Shown piece by piece: positions 34,693 through 44,738 of a DNA stretch of 64,000 nt. The stretch comes from Modicisalibacter muralis. Lineage in GTDB: Bacteria > Pseudomonadota > Gammaproteobacteria > Pseudomonadales > Halomonadaceae. The notes under the pieces are model-generated. The model saw only the letters and a list, made by a program, of their open reading frames with translations, ran no database searches and was not told the origin of the DNA. The position numbers and the translations under genes were made by a program. The stretch lies in assembly GCF_900102945.1 (NCBI RefSeq), contig NZ_FNGI01000009.1:124001-188000 (forward strand), written 5' to 3'. Within the stretch, counting starts at the first letter, position 1. Every line of letters starts with the position of its first letter.

Positions 34693-35163
34693 ATGCAACG
34701 CACGACAGGCATAACCTGTACGACAACCGATAGGCTGCGGATCGAACCACGCCACTGGTATGCCTGGCAGATGCTGCCAGGGTACCGGGAAGAATGCAGC
34801 CAGCCCTATTACTCACCCATCTACGTGACGCGAGTCATTCCGCGAAAAACCGGACAGTCGATCCTGTCGCTCGAGTTCTTCAACGTGCTGTACCTGGATG
34901 GCGCTCAGGATTTCAACCTGAACATACGACTCTTGCGGCGCTACCGAAATTACCTGGTCGCCGACCTGCTCTACCCCGAGGAGAGCCTGCAACAAGTCGC
35001 GATCATCAGTCGGATCAAATTCGGCTGGCTCAATCAGCACTGCCGACACATCCTCGAGCAGTATCCACCGGCGCTGCTCGATCAGGACGCCCAAGAGAAT
35101 GCCTCGACCTATCTCGACGCCGCTTTTCCCTATGTCAAGCAGCAGGCCGCGTTACCCATATAG
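34693..35163 (+). CDS. Conserved-looking hypothetical protein
   Basis: 156 residues, not recognised. Rich in aromatic and charged residues with a central segment SILSLEFFNVLYLDGAQDFN and helical LLRRYRNYLVADLLYPEESL, ending in QYPPALLDQD. No signal peptide or membrane span. ATG at 34693 has AAGGAG upstream with a long spacer; the 54-residue upstream extension is compositionally poor. Stands alone between the divergent c-di-GMP gene and mdh. Confidence 0.6.
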   Translation: MQRTTGITCTTTDRLRIEPRHWYAWQMLPGYREECSQPYYSPIYVTRVIPRKTGQSILSLEFFNVLYLDGAQDFNLNIRLLRRYRNYLVADLLYPEESLQQVAIISRIKFGWLNQHCRHILEQYPPALLDQDAQENASTYLDAAFPYVKQQAALPI

Positions 35164-35354
35164 TCGCAAAAATGCTCGATTGATTGGCGATGCCCTGCCT
35201 TTCTTGCCACCAGCCCTGCTATGATTGCCGAACGACGAGGGTGCGCAAATAACATGCGTTATCCAACGTCGATTGTCGCGCGGCCCTATTGTCCTGTCCG
35301 CGACAGGATGGGAATGGTGGTCGTTGTCTTAACCGACCCAGGGGGGACCACGCA

Positions 35355-36458
35355 TTGAAACGCCCTGTTCGTATCGCTATCACCGGCGCCGCCGGTAGTA
35401 TCAGTAACTCGTTGATCTTTCGTATCGCCGCCGGTGACATGCTCGGCCCCGATCAGCCCGTGATACTGCAACTCATCGAACGTCCCGAAGCCATGGAAGC
35501 CCTGCGCGGCGTGGCCATGGAGCTCGAAGACTGTGCCTTTCCGCTGGTGCATGCGGTACGCCTGCACGACAACGCCGAAGACGGTTTCAGCAAGGTCCAC
35601 TTCGCGCTGCTGGTCGGCGCCAAGCCGCGTGGCAAGGGCATGGAGCGCAAGGATCTGCTGGAAGCCAACGCCGAAATCTTCAGTGTCCAGGGGCGTGCGC
35701 TGAACGATCACGCCAACCCGGACGTCAAGGTACTGGTAGTCGGCAACCCGGCCAATACCAACGCGCTGATCGCCAGCCGCAACGCGCCGGGCCTGTCGCC
35801 GTCGCAGTTCACCGCGATGAGCCGGCTCGATCACAACCGCGCCAAGGGCAGCCTCGCCAACCATATCGGCGCCAATCCCGCCGACGTCACCCGCGTCGCG
35901 GTATGGGGCAACCATAGCGCCACTCAATACCCCGATATACGCAACGCCGAAGCGTTCGGTGAGCCGGTGATGCCGAATCTCGACGCCAAATGGATCAGTG
36001 AAACCTTCATTCCTCGCGTTCAGCAGCGCGGCGCCGAAATCATCGCTGCGCGCGGCCAGTCCAGCGCGGCTTCCGCCGCGAACGGCGCTATCGACCACAT
36101 GCGCGACTGGGTGAAGGGCACGCCGGACGGCGACTTCGTCAGCATGTGCATTCCTTCCGATGGCAGCTACGGCGTGGCCAAGGGCATCGTCTACTCGTTC
36201 CCGGTGCGTTGTCGCTTCGGGCGCTACCAGATCGTTCAGAATCTGCCCATCGACGACGACGCCAAGCAGCGCATGAAGGCCACCGAGCAGGAACTGCTCG
36301 AGGAGAAAGCCGCGGTTGAGCACTTGCTGCCCGCCGCGACCGAGGAAGCGCAGAACGCCATCAGTACCCGCCTGCGCTCGGGCGCCCTGCGTTACGCCGA
36401 GGAAGATGCTCTGGACGACAGCGAAGCCTGTGTACTGCGTACCGATCGACTGATGTAA
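35355..36458 (+). CDS. mdh: Malate dehydrogenase with altered glycine loop and C-terminal extension
   Basis: NAD-dependent malate/oxaloacetate interconversion in the TCA cycle. 367 residues, about 40 longer than the usual type-2 enzyme (about 327); the extra part follows EEKAAVEHL and is helical and acidic. Substrate motifs are intact: [57 protein letters not shown]. The glycine loop reads [11 protein letters not shown] instead of TGAAGQIGYSL, so the third Gly of GxxGxxG is Ser. Start is TTG at 35355 after GGGGGGA. A strong hairpin follows. Confidence 0.88.
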   Translation: MKRPVRIAITGAAGSISNSLIFRIAAGDMLGPDQPVILQLIERPEAMEALRGVAMELEDCAFPLVHAVRLHDNAEDGFSKVHFALLVGAKPRGKGMERKDLLEANAEIFSVQGRALNDHANPDVKVLVVGNPANTNALIASRNAPGLSPSQFTAMSRLDHNRAKGSLANHIGANPADVTRVAVWGNHSATQYPDIRNAEAFGEPVMPNLDAKWISETFIPRVQQRGAEIIAARGQSSAASAANGAIDHMRDWVKGTPDGDFVSMCIPSDGSYGVAKGIVYSFPVRCRFGRYQIVQNLPIDDDAKQRMKATEQELLEEKAAVEHLLPAATEEAQNAISTRLRSGALRYAEEDALDDSEACVLRTDRLM

Positions 36459-36481
36459 GCATCACCGCCGTATGATGTGAA

Positions 36482-36526
36482 CGATGCCCGCAAGGCAGGT
36501 ACGAAATGCCAGCCTTGCGGGCATCG
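36482..36526 (+). terminator. Inverted-repeat terminator after mdh
   Basis: Perfect 15-bp arms CGATGCCCGCAAGGC (36482-36496) and GCCTTGCGGGCATCG (36512-36526). No clear U-run follows, so it may be a transcript-stabilising stem. Confidence 0.65.
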
Positions 36527-36630
36527 CTATATAAGCGTCTCCTCACTCCGTGTATCGACGAAATAATGACATTGCGTCATGCGTGGTTACTTACCATGCT
36601 AGAAATGTCACCGTGAGGAGCGAGACGACG

Positions 36631-37317
36631 ATGAACGATCGCGTATTCCTGATCACCGGCGCCTCCAGCGGCATCGGCGCCGCCACCGCCCGCGCCGCCC
36701 ATCGTGAAGACTACAAGCTGGTACTGGCTGCCCGTTCGACCGACAAGCTCGAGGCCCTGGCTCGCGAGTTCGGCCCCGAAGACGTATTGGTCGCCGATTG
36801 CGACGTGACCTCAATGGACGACCAGCAAGTCATGGTCGAACAAGCGCTGGAGCGCTTCGGGCGTATCGACGTGGTATTCGCCAATGCCGGGCGCGGCGGC
36901 TCTCCCGGCGGTTTCAGCGAAGCCGATCATGCAGCCTGGCGCGACATGCTGATGACCAACGTCTACGCCGTCGGCGTGACGATTCAGGCCACCCTGCCCG
37001 CGCTGCGCAAAAGCCGCGGACATATACTTCTCACCGGCTCCGCCGCCGGGCGGACGACGATTCCCGGCTCGATGTACAGCGCCAGCAAATGGGCGGTAAG
37101 TGGTATCGGCTACAACCTGCGCGAGGAACTGCGCGGCAGTGGCATACGCGTCACCCTGATCGAACCCGGCATGGTCGATACCGCCTTTTTCGACCAACCG
37201 CCGGAACATGCCTTGCAGGATCGCGACATCGCCAAAGCCGTGATGTACGCCGTCGGTCAGCCCGCGCATGTGGACGTCAACGAGATACTCGTACGCCCTA
37301 CGCCGCCCCTCGAATAA
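36631..37317 (+). CDS. Short-chain dehydrogenase/reductase
   Basis: 228-residue classical SDR. NAD(P)-binding TGASSGIGAATA (9-20), the NAG motif VVFANAGRGG, and catalytic Ser-Tyr-Lys in LLTGSAAGRTTIPGSMYSAS followed by K. ATG at 36631 follows GAGGAG. Monocistronic position between a terminator and a small HTH gene; substrate unknown. Confidence 0.88.
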   Translation: MNDRVFLITGASSGIGAATARAAHREDYKLVLAARSTDKLEALAREFGPEDVLVADCDVTSMDDQQVMVEQALERFGRIDVVFANAGRGGSPGGFSEADHAAWRDMLMTNVYAVGVTIQATLPALRKSRGHILLTGSAAGRTTIPGSMYSASKWAVSGIGYNLREELRGSGIRVTLIEPGMVDTAFFDQPPEHALQDRDIAKAVMYAVGQPAHVDVNEILVRPTPPLE

Positions 37318-37429
37318 AACATCAACCGACGGTTACAAAAAAACGTTCGATGAAGCCGATTTCGGACTGGCGCAACACGCCAAAATTACGCATGCTGAAG
37401 CGCATCGACAGTCAGTCACCTGGAGCTTC

Positions 37430-37711
37430 ATGGACGCGGTACGACAGATCAACGACAGTGCTTTCCACACACAGTCGTCGAAGGCAAAAAGCGATTTCGA
37501 CATCAGAGACATGGAGAAACGCACCCGCCTGATGCGCGTGGTCACACGCCGCATCGCCGTCTCGGAGCTGGGCAACCGGGAAATCGCCCAGCGCGCCGGC
37601 ATTCCTACCCAGCGCATCAGCGACCTGCTCGCTGGCCGCCTCGAGCAGTTCTCGGTGGACGAACTTCAGGCGTTGCGCGAGACTGTAGAGGACGACACGC
37701 TAGCGCCGTGA
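37430..37711 (+). CDS. Small HTH (XRE-like) DNA-binding protein
   Basis: 93 residues with a helix-turn-helix in the C-terminal half (GNREIAQRAGIPTQRISDLL, then AGRLEQFSVDELQAL), similar to XRE/HigA-type antitoxins and Nlr-like XRE proteins. ATG at 37430 has TGGAG six bases upstream. No toxin-like gene is adjacent (yaeQ is convergent), so an orphan regulator is more likely than a toxin-antitoxin pair. Confidence 0.7.
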   Translation: MDAVRQINDSAFHTQSSKAKSDFDIRDMEKRTRLMRVVTRRIAVSELGNREIAQRAGIPTQRISDLLAGRLEQFSVDELQALRETVEDDTLAP

Positions 37712-37713
37712 TG

Positions 37714-38253
37714 TCACCTTTCCCCCAATAGCCATTCCAGTTGCAGTTCGTGCTGGCCCTGCTCATCGGTCACATACAGCGTGCCTTCGGTGATCATCAC
37801 CGCCCACTTGATGGCGCGCGGCAAATCCAGGGCCAGCTCGGTCAACGCCGCTTGCGGCAATGCCGCGATATTGACGTTTTTCAGCGCGCCGACGGCCGGC
37901 ACGACCTTGCCTTCCCATACGCGTAGACTGCCGTATGCGAGCAGCGAGACCTTCTCGGCGCGCCGCGAGCACCAGGTCAGGCGTTCGGCATCCGGCTGAC
38001 CGACCTCGATCCAGTGCAACACGCGCCCGTCGAGGCTCTTCCCCCATAACGCCGGCTCGTCGACATCGGAAAGACCACGCCCGAATGCCAGGTTCTCCTG
38101 GTACCACAGCGCATGCGCCAGCAATCGCGCGGCCAGTCGCTCCTCGGTTTCGGAGGGATGGCGCGCCACGGTGAAACGCAGTGTCTCATAGACGCCGCGA
38201 TCCAGATCGGTGAGGCTGAGTTCGACTTTATACGGTGTGGCGGACAAGGCCAT
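37714..38253 (-). CDS. yaeQ: YaeQ family protein
   Basis: 179-residue YaeQ protein, a PD-(D/E)XK-like fold of uncertain function, once linked to haemolysin suppression by RfaH-independent expression. Characteristic stretches: KVELSLTDLDRGVYETLRFT, HPSETEERLAARLLAHALWY, DVDEPALWGKSLDGRVLHWI. Ends three bases from the convergent HTH gene. Confidence 0.9.
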   Translation of the reverse strand: MALSATPYKVELSLTDLDRGVYETLRFTVARHPSETEERLAARLLAHALWYQENLAFGRGLSDVDEPALWGKSLDGRVLHWIEVGQPDAERLTWCSRRAEKVSLLAYGSLRVWEGKVVPAVGALKNVNIAALPQAALTELALDLPRAIKWAVMITEGTLYVTDEQGQHELQLEWLLGER

Positions 38254-38413
38254 GACGTGCTTCCCAGCGAAACGAAAGAGGCCGACAGTCTAGCCGGAAA
38301 GCCTCACGCTTACGATTGCCACGGCGGCTTTTCCATTGAGTTCCGTTTCCGGCTAGTCATCGCCGCGCGCCGCTCTACACTGGGTAGCATCTTCATGGCT
38401 CGGAAAGACTATC

Positions 38414-39784
38414 GTGCTGGATTCGGATACCTGCCATCGCGCCCGCCTGTCGCGAGACCCGCGCTTCGACGGCCAGTTCTTTACCGCGGTAAGGACCACC
38501 GGCATTTATTGCCGCCCGGTGTGCCCGGCCACGCCGCCGCATGAGCGCAACGTGGCGTACTTTTCGAGCGCCGTCGAAGCGGCCCATGCCGGCTACCGCC
38601 CCTGCCTGCGCTGCCGACCGGACAGCGCGCCCGGCTCGCCGGCCTGGAAGGGCGTGGACACCACCCTGGAGCGCGCCTTGCAATTGATCGACGAAGGCGC
38701 CCTGCAGAACGCCTCGCTGGGCCGGCTCAGCGAGCGCCTGGGCATCAGCGACCGCTACCTGCGACAACTCTTTCAGAAGCGTTTCGGTGTCTCGCCGAAG
38801 ACCTATGCGCTCTATCAGCAATGCCTGTTTGCCAAACAGCTGCTGCATCAGACCAATCTGCCGGTCACCGATGTGGTCTACGCTAGCGGCTTTCAAAGCA
38901 TCCGGCGCTTCAACGACTGCTTCAAGACGCAGATCGGACTCAACCCCAGCCAGCTACGCCGCCAATCCAAGCCGGACGGCAACGAGCTCACGCTGCAACT
39001 CGCCTATCGCCCGCCCTATGCCTGGCAAACGCTGCAAGGCTTCCTGGCCAAACGCCTGATCGATGGCCTGGAGTGGATTGGTGACGACTACTACGGTCGC
39101 AGCTTCACCTGGCGAAAAGCCAAGGGGCACTTCACCGCCACGCATGACCCGCATCGACACCGCTTCCTCGTCGCGCTGGAAATCGACGATCTGACCGCCA
39201 TGAAATCGGTGGTCTACAACATTCGCCGGATGCTCGACCTGGACGCGGATACCCGGCGGATCGAAGCGCATCTGGCCCAGGCAATCCCTGGCCTGCCGCT
39301 GATCGAGGGGTTACGCCTGCCAGGCATATGGAGTCAGTTCGAGGCCGGCATACGGGCGATTCTCGGTCAGCAGGTATCGATCGTCGCCGCGCGGCGGCTG
39401 GTGCAAACATTGGTCGATCAGCTCGGCGAGCCGCTCGATGACCTTTCCAGTGCCCAGCGCCGTCGCTTTCCCGAGCCGGCGCGCATCGCGGCAAGCGATC
39501 TGGCCTTCTTGAAGATGCCCGGCACACGCCGAGAAACGCTTCAGCGCCTCGCGCAGTGGCATTTGGATCACGAGGACACGCGCGACGCCAACCAATGGCT
39601 GGCGCTGAAAGGCATCGGCCAATGGACGGTGGATTACGCGCGAATGCGCGGCGCCAGCCACCCGGATATCTGGCTGGGTGGCGATCTCGGCGTGAAGAAA
39701 GCCCTCGGCGAGCTGGGCAGCGCCGACCCCGCCGCTGCCTCGCCCTGGCGCAGCTATCTAACCTTTCAACTGTGGAATCGCTGA
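38414..39784 (+). CDS. Ada-AlkA fusion: DNA-3-methyladenine glycosylase II with Ada/AraC N-terminus
   Basis: 456-residue alkylation-repair protein. N-terminal Ada zinc/methyl-acceptor domain with Cys33, Cys37, Cys64 and Cys67 (GIYCRPVCPATPPHERN; RPCLRCRPD), an AraC HTH (about 82-180), AlkA N-domain, and the HhH-GPD glycosylase fold with LKGIGQWTVDYARMRG and the catalytic Asp in WLGGDLGVKKAL. It should excise alkylated bases and may sense methyl phosphotriesters to activate the operon. Start GTG at 38414 after GGAAAG. Followed by ogt after one base. Confidence 0.9.
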   Translation: MLDSDTCHRARLSRDPRFDGQFFTAVRTTGIYCRPVCPATPPHERNVAYFSSAVEAAHAGYRPCLRCRPDSAPGSPAWKGVDTTLERALQLIDEGALQNASLGRLSERLGISDRYLRQLFQKRFGVSPKTYALYQQCLFAKQLLHQTNLPVTDVVYASGFQSIRRFNDCFKTQIGLNPSQLRRQSKPDGNELTLQLAYRPPYAWQTLQGFLAKRLIDGLEWIGDDYYGRSFTWRKAKGHFTATHDPHRHRFLVALEIDDLTAMKSVVYNIRRMLDLDADTRRIEAHLAQAIPGLPLIEGLRLPGIWSQFEAGIRAILGQQVSIVAARRLVQTLVDQLGEPLDDLSSAQRRRFPEPARIAASDLAFLKMPGTRRETLQRLAQWHLDHEDTRDANQWLALKGIGQWTVDYARMRGASHPDIWLGGDLGVKKALGELGSADPAAASPWRSYLTFQLWNR

Positions 39785-39785
39785 C

Positions 39786-40257
39786 ATGTACCTGGACTAT
39801 TTCACCCCGACCGACTCCCCCATCGGCCTGCTGGAAATACGCGCAAGCGATGCGGGCATCACGCATATTCTGTTCGTCGATGAGCCGGTCAAGGCTGTTA
39901 ACACCCATCCACTGATCGAGCGTTGCAAGACCCAGCTGGAGGAGTATTTCCAGGGTCGACGGCAAACCTTCGACGTAGCACTGGCGCCTCAGGGCACGGT
40001 GTTTCAGCAGCGCGTGTGGCTGCAATTACGCGGGATCGCGTATGGCGAGACATGCAGCTACGCGACGATTTCCCGTGGCATCGGCAGCCCCAACAGCCAT
40101 CGCGCCGTGGGCGCCGCCAACGGGCGTAATCCGCTGTCGATCATCGTGCCCTGCCACCGGGTGATCGGCAGCAATGGGCAACTGACCGGCTACGCCGGCG
40201 GGCTGGAAAGAAAACAGTGGCTGCTGCGCCATGAGCAGGCGCACATGGATTTCGCGC

Positions 40258-40265
<8 letters not shown>
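39786..40265 (+). CDS. ogt: Methylated-DNA--protein-cysteine methyltransferase
   Basis: Suicide repair of O6-alkylguanine. 159 residues with the active-site motif [11 protein letters not shown] (Cys123) and the DNA-binding [20 protein letters not shown] region. It starts one base after the Ada-AlkA stop, forming an alkylation-repair operon. Its 3' end overlaps the convergent ilvD by eight bases. Confidence 0.93.
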
Positions 40266-41949
<1,684 letters not shown>

Positions 41950-42016
41950 GGCATGGCTCTCCGTGGCGGTTCGCTACACTGCTTTTGAGTCTGGAACCTG
42001 GTCCCGGCGGTTGCAA

Positions 42017-43414
42017 CTAACCGTATTGATGCGCCAGGCGCGGTTTGAACACGGCAACCAACACACCAACCGATGTCGATGCCGCCAGTGCCCCGACGAA
42101 CGGCCCCAGCGTCGGCACGCCACCCGGGAAGCTGGCGGCCAGCAGACCCGCCATCAAATCACCTTGCGCGATCCAGCCCGGCAGCAGCGCACCGATCAGC
42201 CCCGCCACGCCACCACTGACCGCCGCCGCGGTGCTCATGCGCGACCACAACCCCAGCAATACCGGCACCACGGCAGTCGCGCACAGCAGATCGGCGATCA
42301 GGAACAACCGCAGCACCGAAATGCCCTGCAGCGCGATCACCACCACCGGCACCATCAACGCGACGGTGATCAAGCGCGCACCACCGAGTGAGCGGCCCTT
42401 GTGAGCGAGACCGTCGCCCTCATCCACCGCCAGCGAAGCGATGCCGTTTTGCAGCGTATCCACGCTGGATGCCACCAGCGTCACCGCCAGCACCAGCGCG
42501 AGCAGTGTCAACCAGGCAGGCGCGCCATCGAGCAGGGCAAAGAACGGCAGCGGCGGCTCACCCAGCGCCATCCCGCTCATCGCGGCGACGATGCCCAGGC
42601 CGCCGACCACGGCGACCACCACCACGGTCGTCACGCCGCCCAGCAGCGCACCACGCCCCAGCGCTTGGCCGCTTCTAGCCGCCCACACGCGCTGCCAATA
42701 GCCTTGGTGAAAAAGATTGGCGGCGGTCACCGCGATCACCAGTGTCAACGCCACGCCCAATGCACTGCCCGTCGGCACGCTCGGCATGACGGCATCGGCG
42801 GAAAGCGCCGGCAGGCGATCCAGCGCCACGAAACCCACCACCGCGAGCAGGCCGATCAACAGCAGCGCCTGCCAGCGGTCGGTGACCAGGCTCGCGCGCA
42901 ACCCGCCCCAAGTGGTGTAGATCAACGTGGTGATCGCCACGCCGATCACCGCCACGCTACCCGGCACATCGGAGAGCAGCGAGGTGATGCCACCGATTGC
43001 CGTCAACTCCGCCGCCAGGAAACAACCCATGTAGAGTATTGATATCAACGATACATAGCGGCGCACGCCGACGCCGAAGCGTGACTCGGCAAACTCGCCG
43101 ATGCTGCGCCCCTGCGGCAAATGGCGGCGAATCGACGGGCCGCACAGGCCCAGGACGATGAACGGCAACGCCGAACCGATGGCGTAGCCGGCAAGCGCTA
43201 TAGGCCCGACGAAGGCACCGACTTCGGGTGGCGCGAACAGGATCCACGCGCCCATTCCCGAGGCCAGAAAAGACAGCCCCAGCGTCGAAGCGCCCTGGGA
43301 ATTTCGCGCGGTCACATAATCATCGAGTTGGGCATCGGCGCGACTCGCACGCAGCCCGAGAACGGCAAACAGCAACAAGGCCGCGCCCAGCGCAGCCAGG
43401 GTGATATAAAACAT
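42017..43414 (-). CDS. Sodium:solute symporter under TPP riboswitch control (thiamine-related transporter)
   Basis: 465-residue SSS-family membrane protein with about 13 helices (LSFLASGMGAWILFAPPEVG, GWRQAL-type loop SLVTDRWQALLLIGLLAV, VTLVASSVDTLQNGIASLAV). The TPP riboswitch in its leader shows that it is repressed by thiamine pyrophosphate, so it most likely imports thiamine or a precursor (HMP or thiazole). SSS-type thiamine-regulated transporters have been called ThiV. ATG at 43414; its ribosome site overlaps the riboswitch end. Confidence 0.85.
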   Translation of the reverse strand: MFYITLAALGAALLLFAVLGLRASRADAQLDDYVTARNSQGASTLGLSFLASGMGAWILFAPPEVGAFVGPIALAGYAIGSALPFIVLGLCGPSIRRHLPQGRSIGEFAESRFGVGVRRYVSLISILYMGCFLAAELTAIGGITSLLSDVPGSVAVIGVAITTLIYTTWGGLRASLVTDRWQALLLIGLLAVVGFVALDRLPALSADAVMPSVPTGSALGVALTLVIAVTAANLFHQGYWQRVWAARSGQALGRGALLGGVTTVVVVAVVGGLGIVAAMSGMALGEPPLPFFALLDGAPAWLTLLALVLAVTLVASSVDTLQNGIASLAVDEGDGLAHKGRSLGGARLITVALMVPVVVIALQGISVLRLFLIADLLCATAVVPVLLGLWSRMSTAAAVSGGVAGLIGALLPGWIAQGDLMAGLLAASFPGGVPTLGPFVGALAASTSVGVLVAVFKPRLAHQYG

Positions 43415-43423
43415 GTCGCGCTT

Positions 43424-43523
43424 CCTCCGCCGGTGTGAACCGGATCAGGTTCCAGGGTCAGCGCCTCCCGACGGAAACGCACTCTCAGCCTCGCTGCTCG
43501 CTTGGCAAGCGGGACACCCCTGG
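43424..43523 (-). promoter_or_regulatory. TPP (THI-element) riboswitch
   Basis: Minus strand shows, in order, AGGGGTGTCCC, the P2/P3 motif GGCTGAGAGTGCG, GACCCTGGAACCTGATC, and CCGGTTCACACCGGCGGAGG, the conserved THI box. The final GGAGG (43424-43428) is the ribosome site of the symporter, indicating translational repression when TPP binds. Confidence 0.95.
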
Positions 43524-43662
43524 CGACAGTGGGTGAATGGATTGTGGTGGCACGGCCGGTTGCGCCGTGCAGGGTTATCTTCACGCTAAGGTGCGAATGT
43601 GTAAAGCTGTGTGAGCGATAACCTGTGCCAACTAGTGGCTTTTACCACATAAAGGAGTAACG

Positions 43663-43797
43663 ATGGATATCGATTACCCTGTATACCAGACATTGACGCC
43701 GCCCAGGCGTGTCGCTAAAGTAAGCAATAACAACACCCCCCACGCTTCCCGTCAGATCAGCGCACCATGGGGGGTTACTTTTTTGCGGCGCCTATGA
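43663..43797 (+). CDS. Short ORF translationally coupled to the Abi gene
   Basis: 44 codons starting at ATG 43663, five bases after AAAGGAG, and ending in a TGA that overlaps the Abi ATG (ATGA at 43794-43797). It begins MDIDYPVYQTLTPPRRVAKV and has no recognisable domain. The strong ribosome site and stop-start overlap argue for translation, perhaps as a leader peptide or small antitoxin; but the same DNA also folds as a candidate structured RNA, so coding is unproven. Confidence 0.4.
   Translation: MDIDYPVYQTLTPPRRVAKVSNNNTPHASRQISAPWGVTFLRRL
43696..43784 (+). ncRNA. Candidate structured RNA upstream of the Abi gene
   Basis: Hairpin ACGCC-GCCCA-GGCGT (43696-43710), a linker, then a terminator-like stem CCCCCCA (43736-43742)/TGGGGGG (43768-43774) followed by TTACTTTTTT. 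Abi_2-family genes are known to be preceded by a conserved RNA (abiF motif); I cannot confirm a match to its covariance model. A small RNA ending at the U-run, or attenuation of the Abi gene, would fit. Confidence 0.45.
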
Positions 43798-44699
43798 AAT
43801 ACGACAAACCCGCCCTAACCTACCCCGAACAACTCGCCCGCCTAAAAGAACGCGGCATGCAAGTGGGTGACGAACCCCGAGCGCTGCACTACTTGGCACA
43901 CTTGAATTACTATCGTCTCGCGGCATATTGGCTACCGTTCGAAGATGACCATGCCAGCCACCGCTTCAGGGATGGCACGCGTTTCGAAACTGTACTCGAT
44001 CACTATCTATTCGATCGGGAACTGAGGCTATTGCTACTCGATGCCATCGAGCGTGTCGAAGTCTCGGTACGCGGCCATTTTGCCTACCAAATAGGTAGCA
44101 GACACGGGCCTCATGCGCTTCTGCAAAGCGCACTGTTCGCTGACAGCAACCGTTGGAATTATCGCAATGGCCTTGCCGGACTACTTCGCGACGTACAGAG
44201 CAATCGCGAAGTCTTCATCAAGCATTTTCGCGACCAGTATCAAGAGCCGCTGCCTCCCATTTGGGCTACTGTAGAAATCATGAGTTTTGGTCAACTCTCG
44301 AAATGGATTAGCCACTTGGCACATCGCGAAGATCGTAACGCAATTTCACGTGTATACGGGTTGGATGAACGCCTGCTAATTTCCTTTCTGCATCATCTCA
44401 GCGTGGTACGTAACCACTGCGCCCATCATGCGCGGCTGTGGAATCGAGAGCTGGCCTTAAAATTCGTGCTACCACGCGATCCTCGCGTACTGGGCGATAG
44501 CCTGACTGCTCAGGCCGAGGAATCGGCTCAACGCAAGCTCTATAACACCTTGACCACGTTGTTGTACCTGCTTGATTGCATCAGCAGACACCACCGTTTC
44601 TGCGAGCATTTCCAAGAATTGATGATGCGCTATGGTATTGATCCACAACACATGGGCTTTCCCGCAAACTGGCGGAGTCGGCCTCTTTGGCGCGAGTAG
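43794..44699 (+). CDS. Abi family (HEPN-type) abortive infection protein
   Basis: 301-residue Abi_2/AbiD/F-like protein. N-terminal PALTYPEQLARLKERGMQV, HYLAHLNYYRLAAYWLPF and RDGTRFETVLDHYLFDRELR are family hallmarks; VVRNHCAHHARLWNRE contains the HEPN Rx4-6H motif linked to RNA cleavage. The ATG at 43794 is chosen because an upstream ATG at 43767 lies in the loop and stem of the terminator-like hairpin. DNA is AT-richer than neighbours. Likely phage-defence or toxin role, possibly restrained by the upstream RNA or short ORF. Confidence 0.85.
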   Translation: MKYDKPALTYPEQLARLKERGMQVGDEPRALHYLAHLNYYRLAAYWLPFEDDHASHRFRDGTRFETVLDHYLFDRELRLLLLDAIERVEVSVRGHFAYQIGSRHGPHALLQSALFADSNRWNYRNGLAGLLRDVQSNREVFIKHFRDQYQEPLPPIWATVEIMSFGQLSKWISHLAHREDRNAISRVYGLDERLLISFLHHLSVVRNHCAHHARLWNRELALKFVLPRDPRVLGDSLTAQAEESAQRKLYNTLTTLLYLLDCISRHHRFCEHFQELMMRYGIDPQHMGFPANWRSRPLWRE

Positions 44700-44738
44700 A
44701 TCAAGGCGGCTGGTTACTTAATCTGAAGGGGAATGGTC

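Noticed and set aside
37430-38253. HTH protein and YaeQ as a toxin-antitoxin pair
   Set aside because: The genes are convergent rather than in an operon, and YaeQ is a conserved non-toxin family.
43767-43793. Upstream ATG giving a nine-residue longer Abi protein
   Set aside because: It lies inside the loop and stem of the terminator-like hairpin and has no ribosome site; the ATG at 43794 overlaps the short ORF stop.
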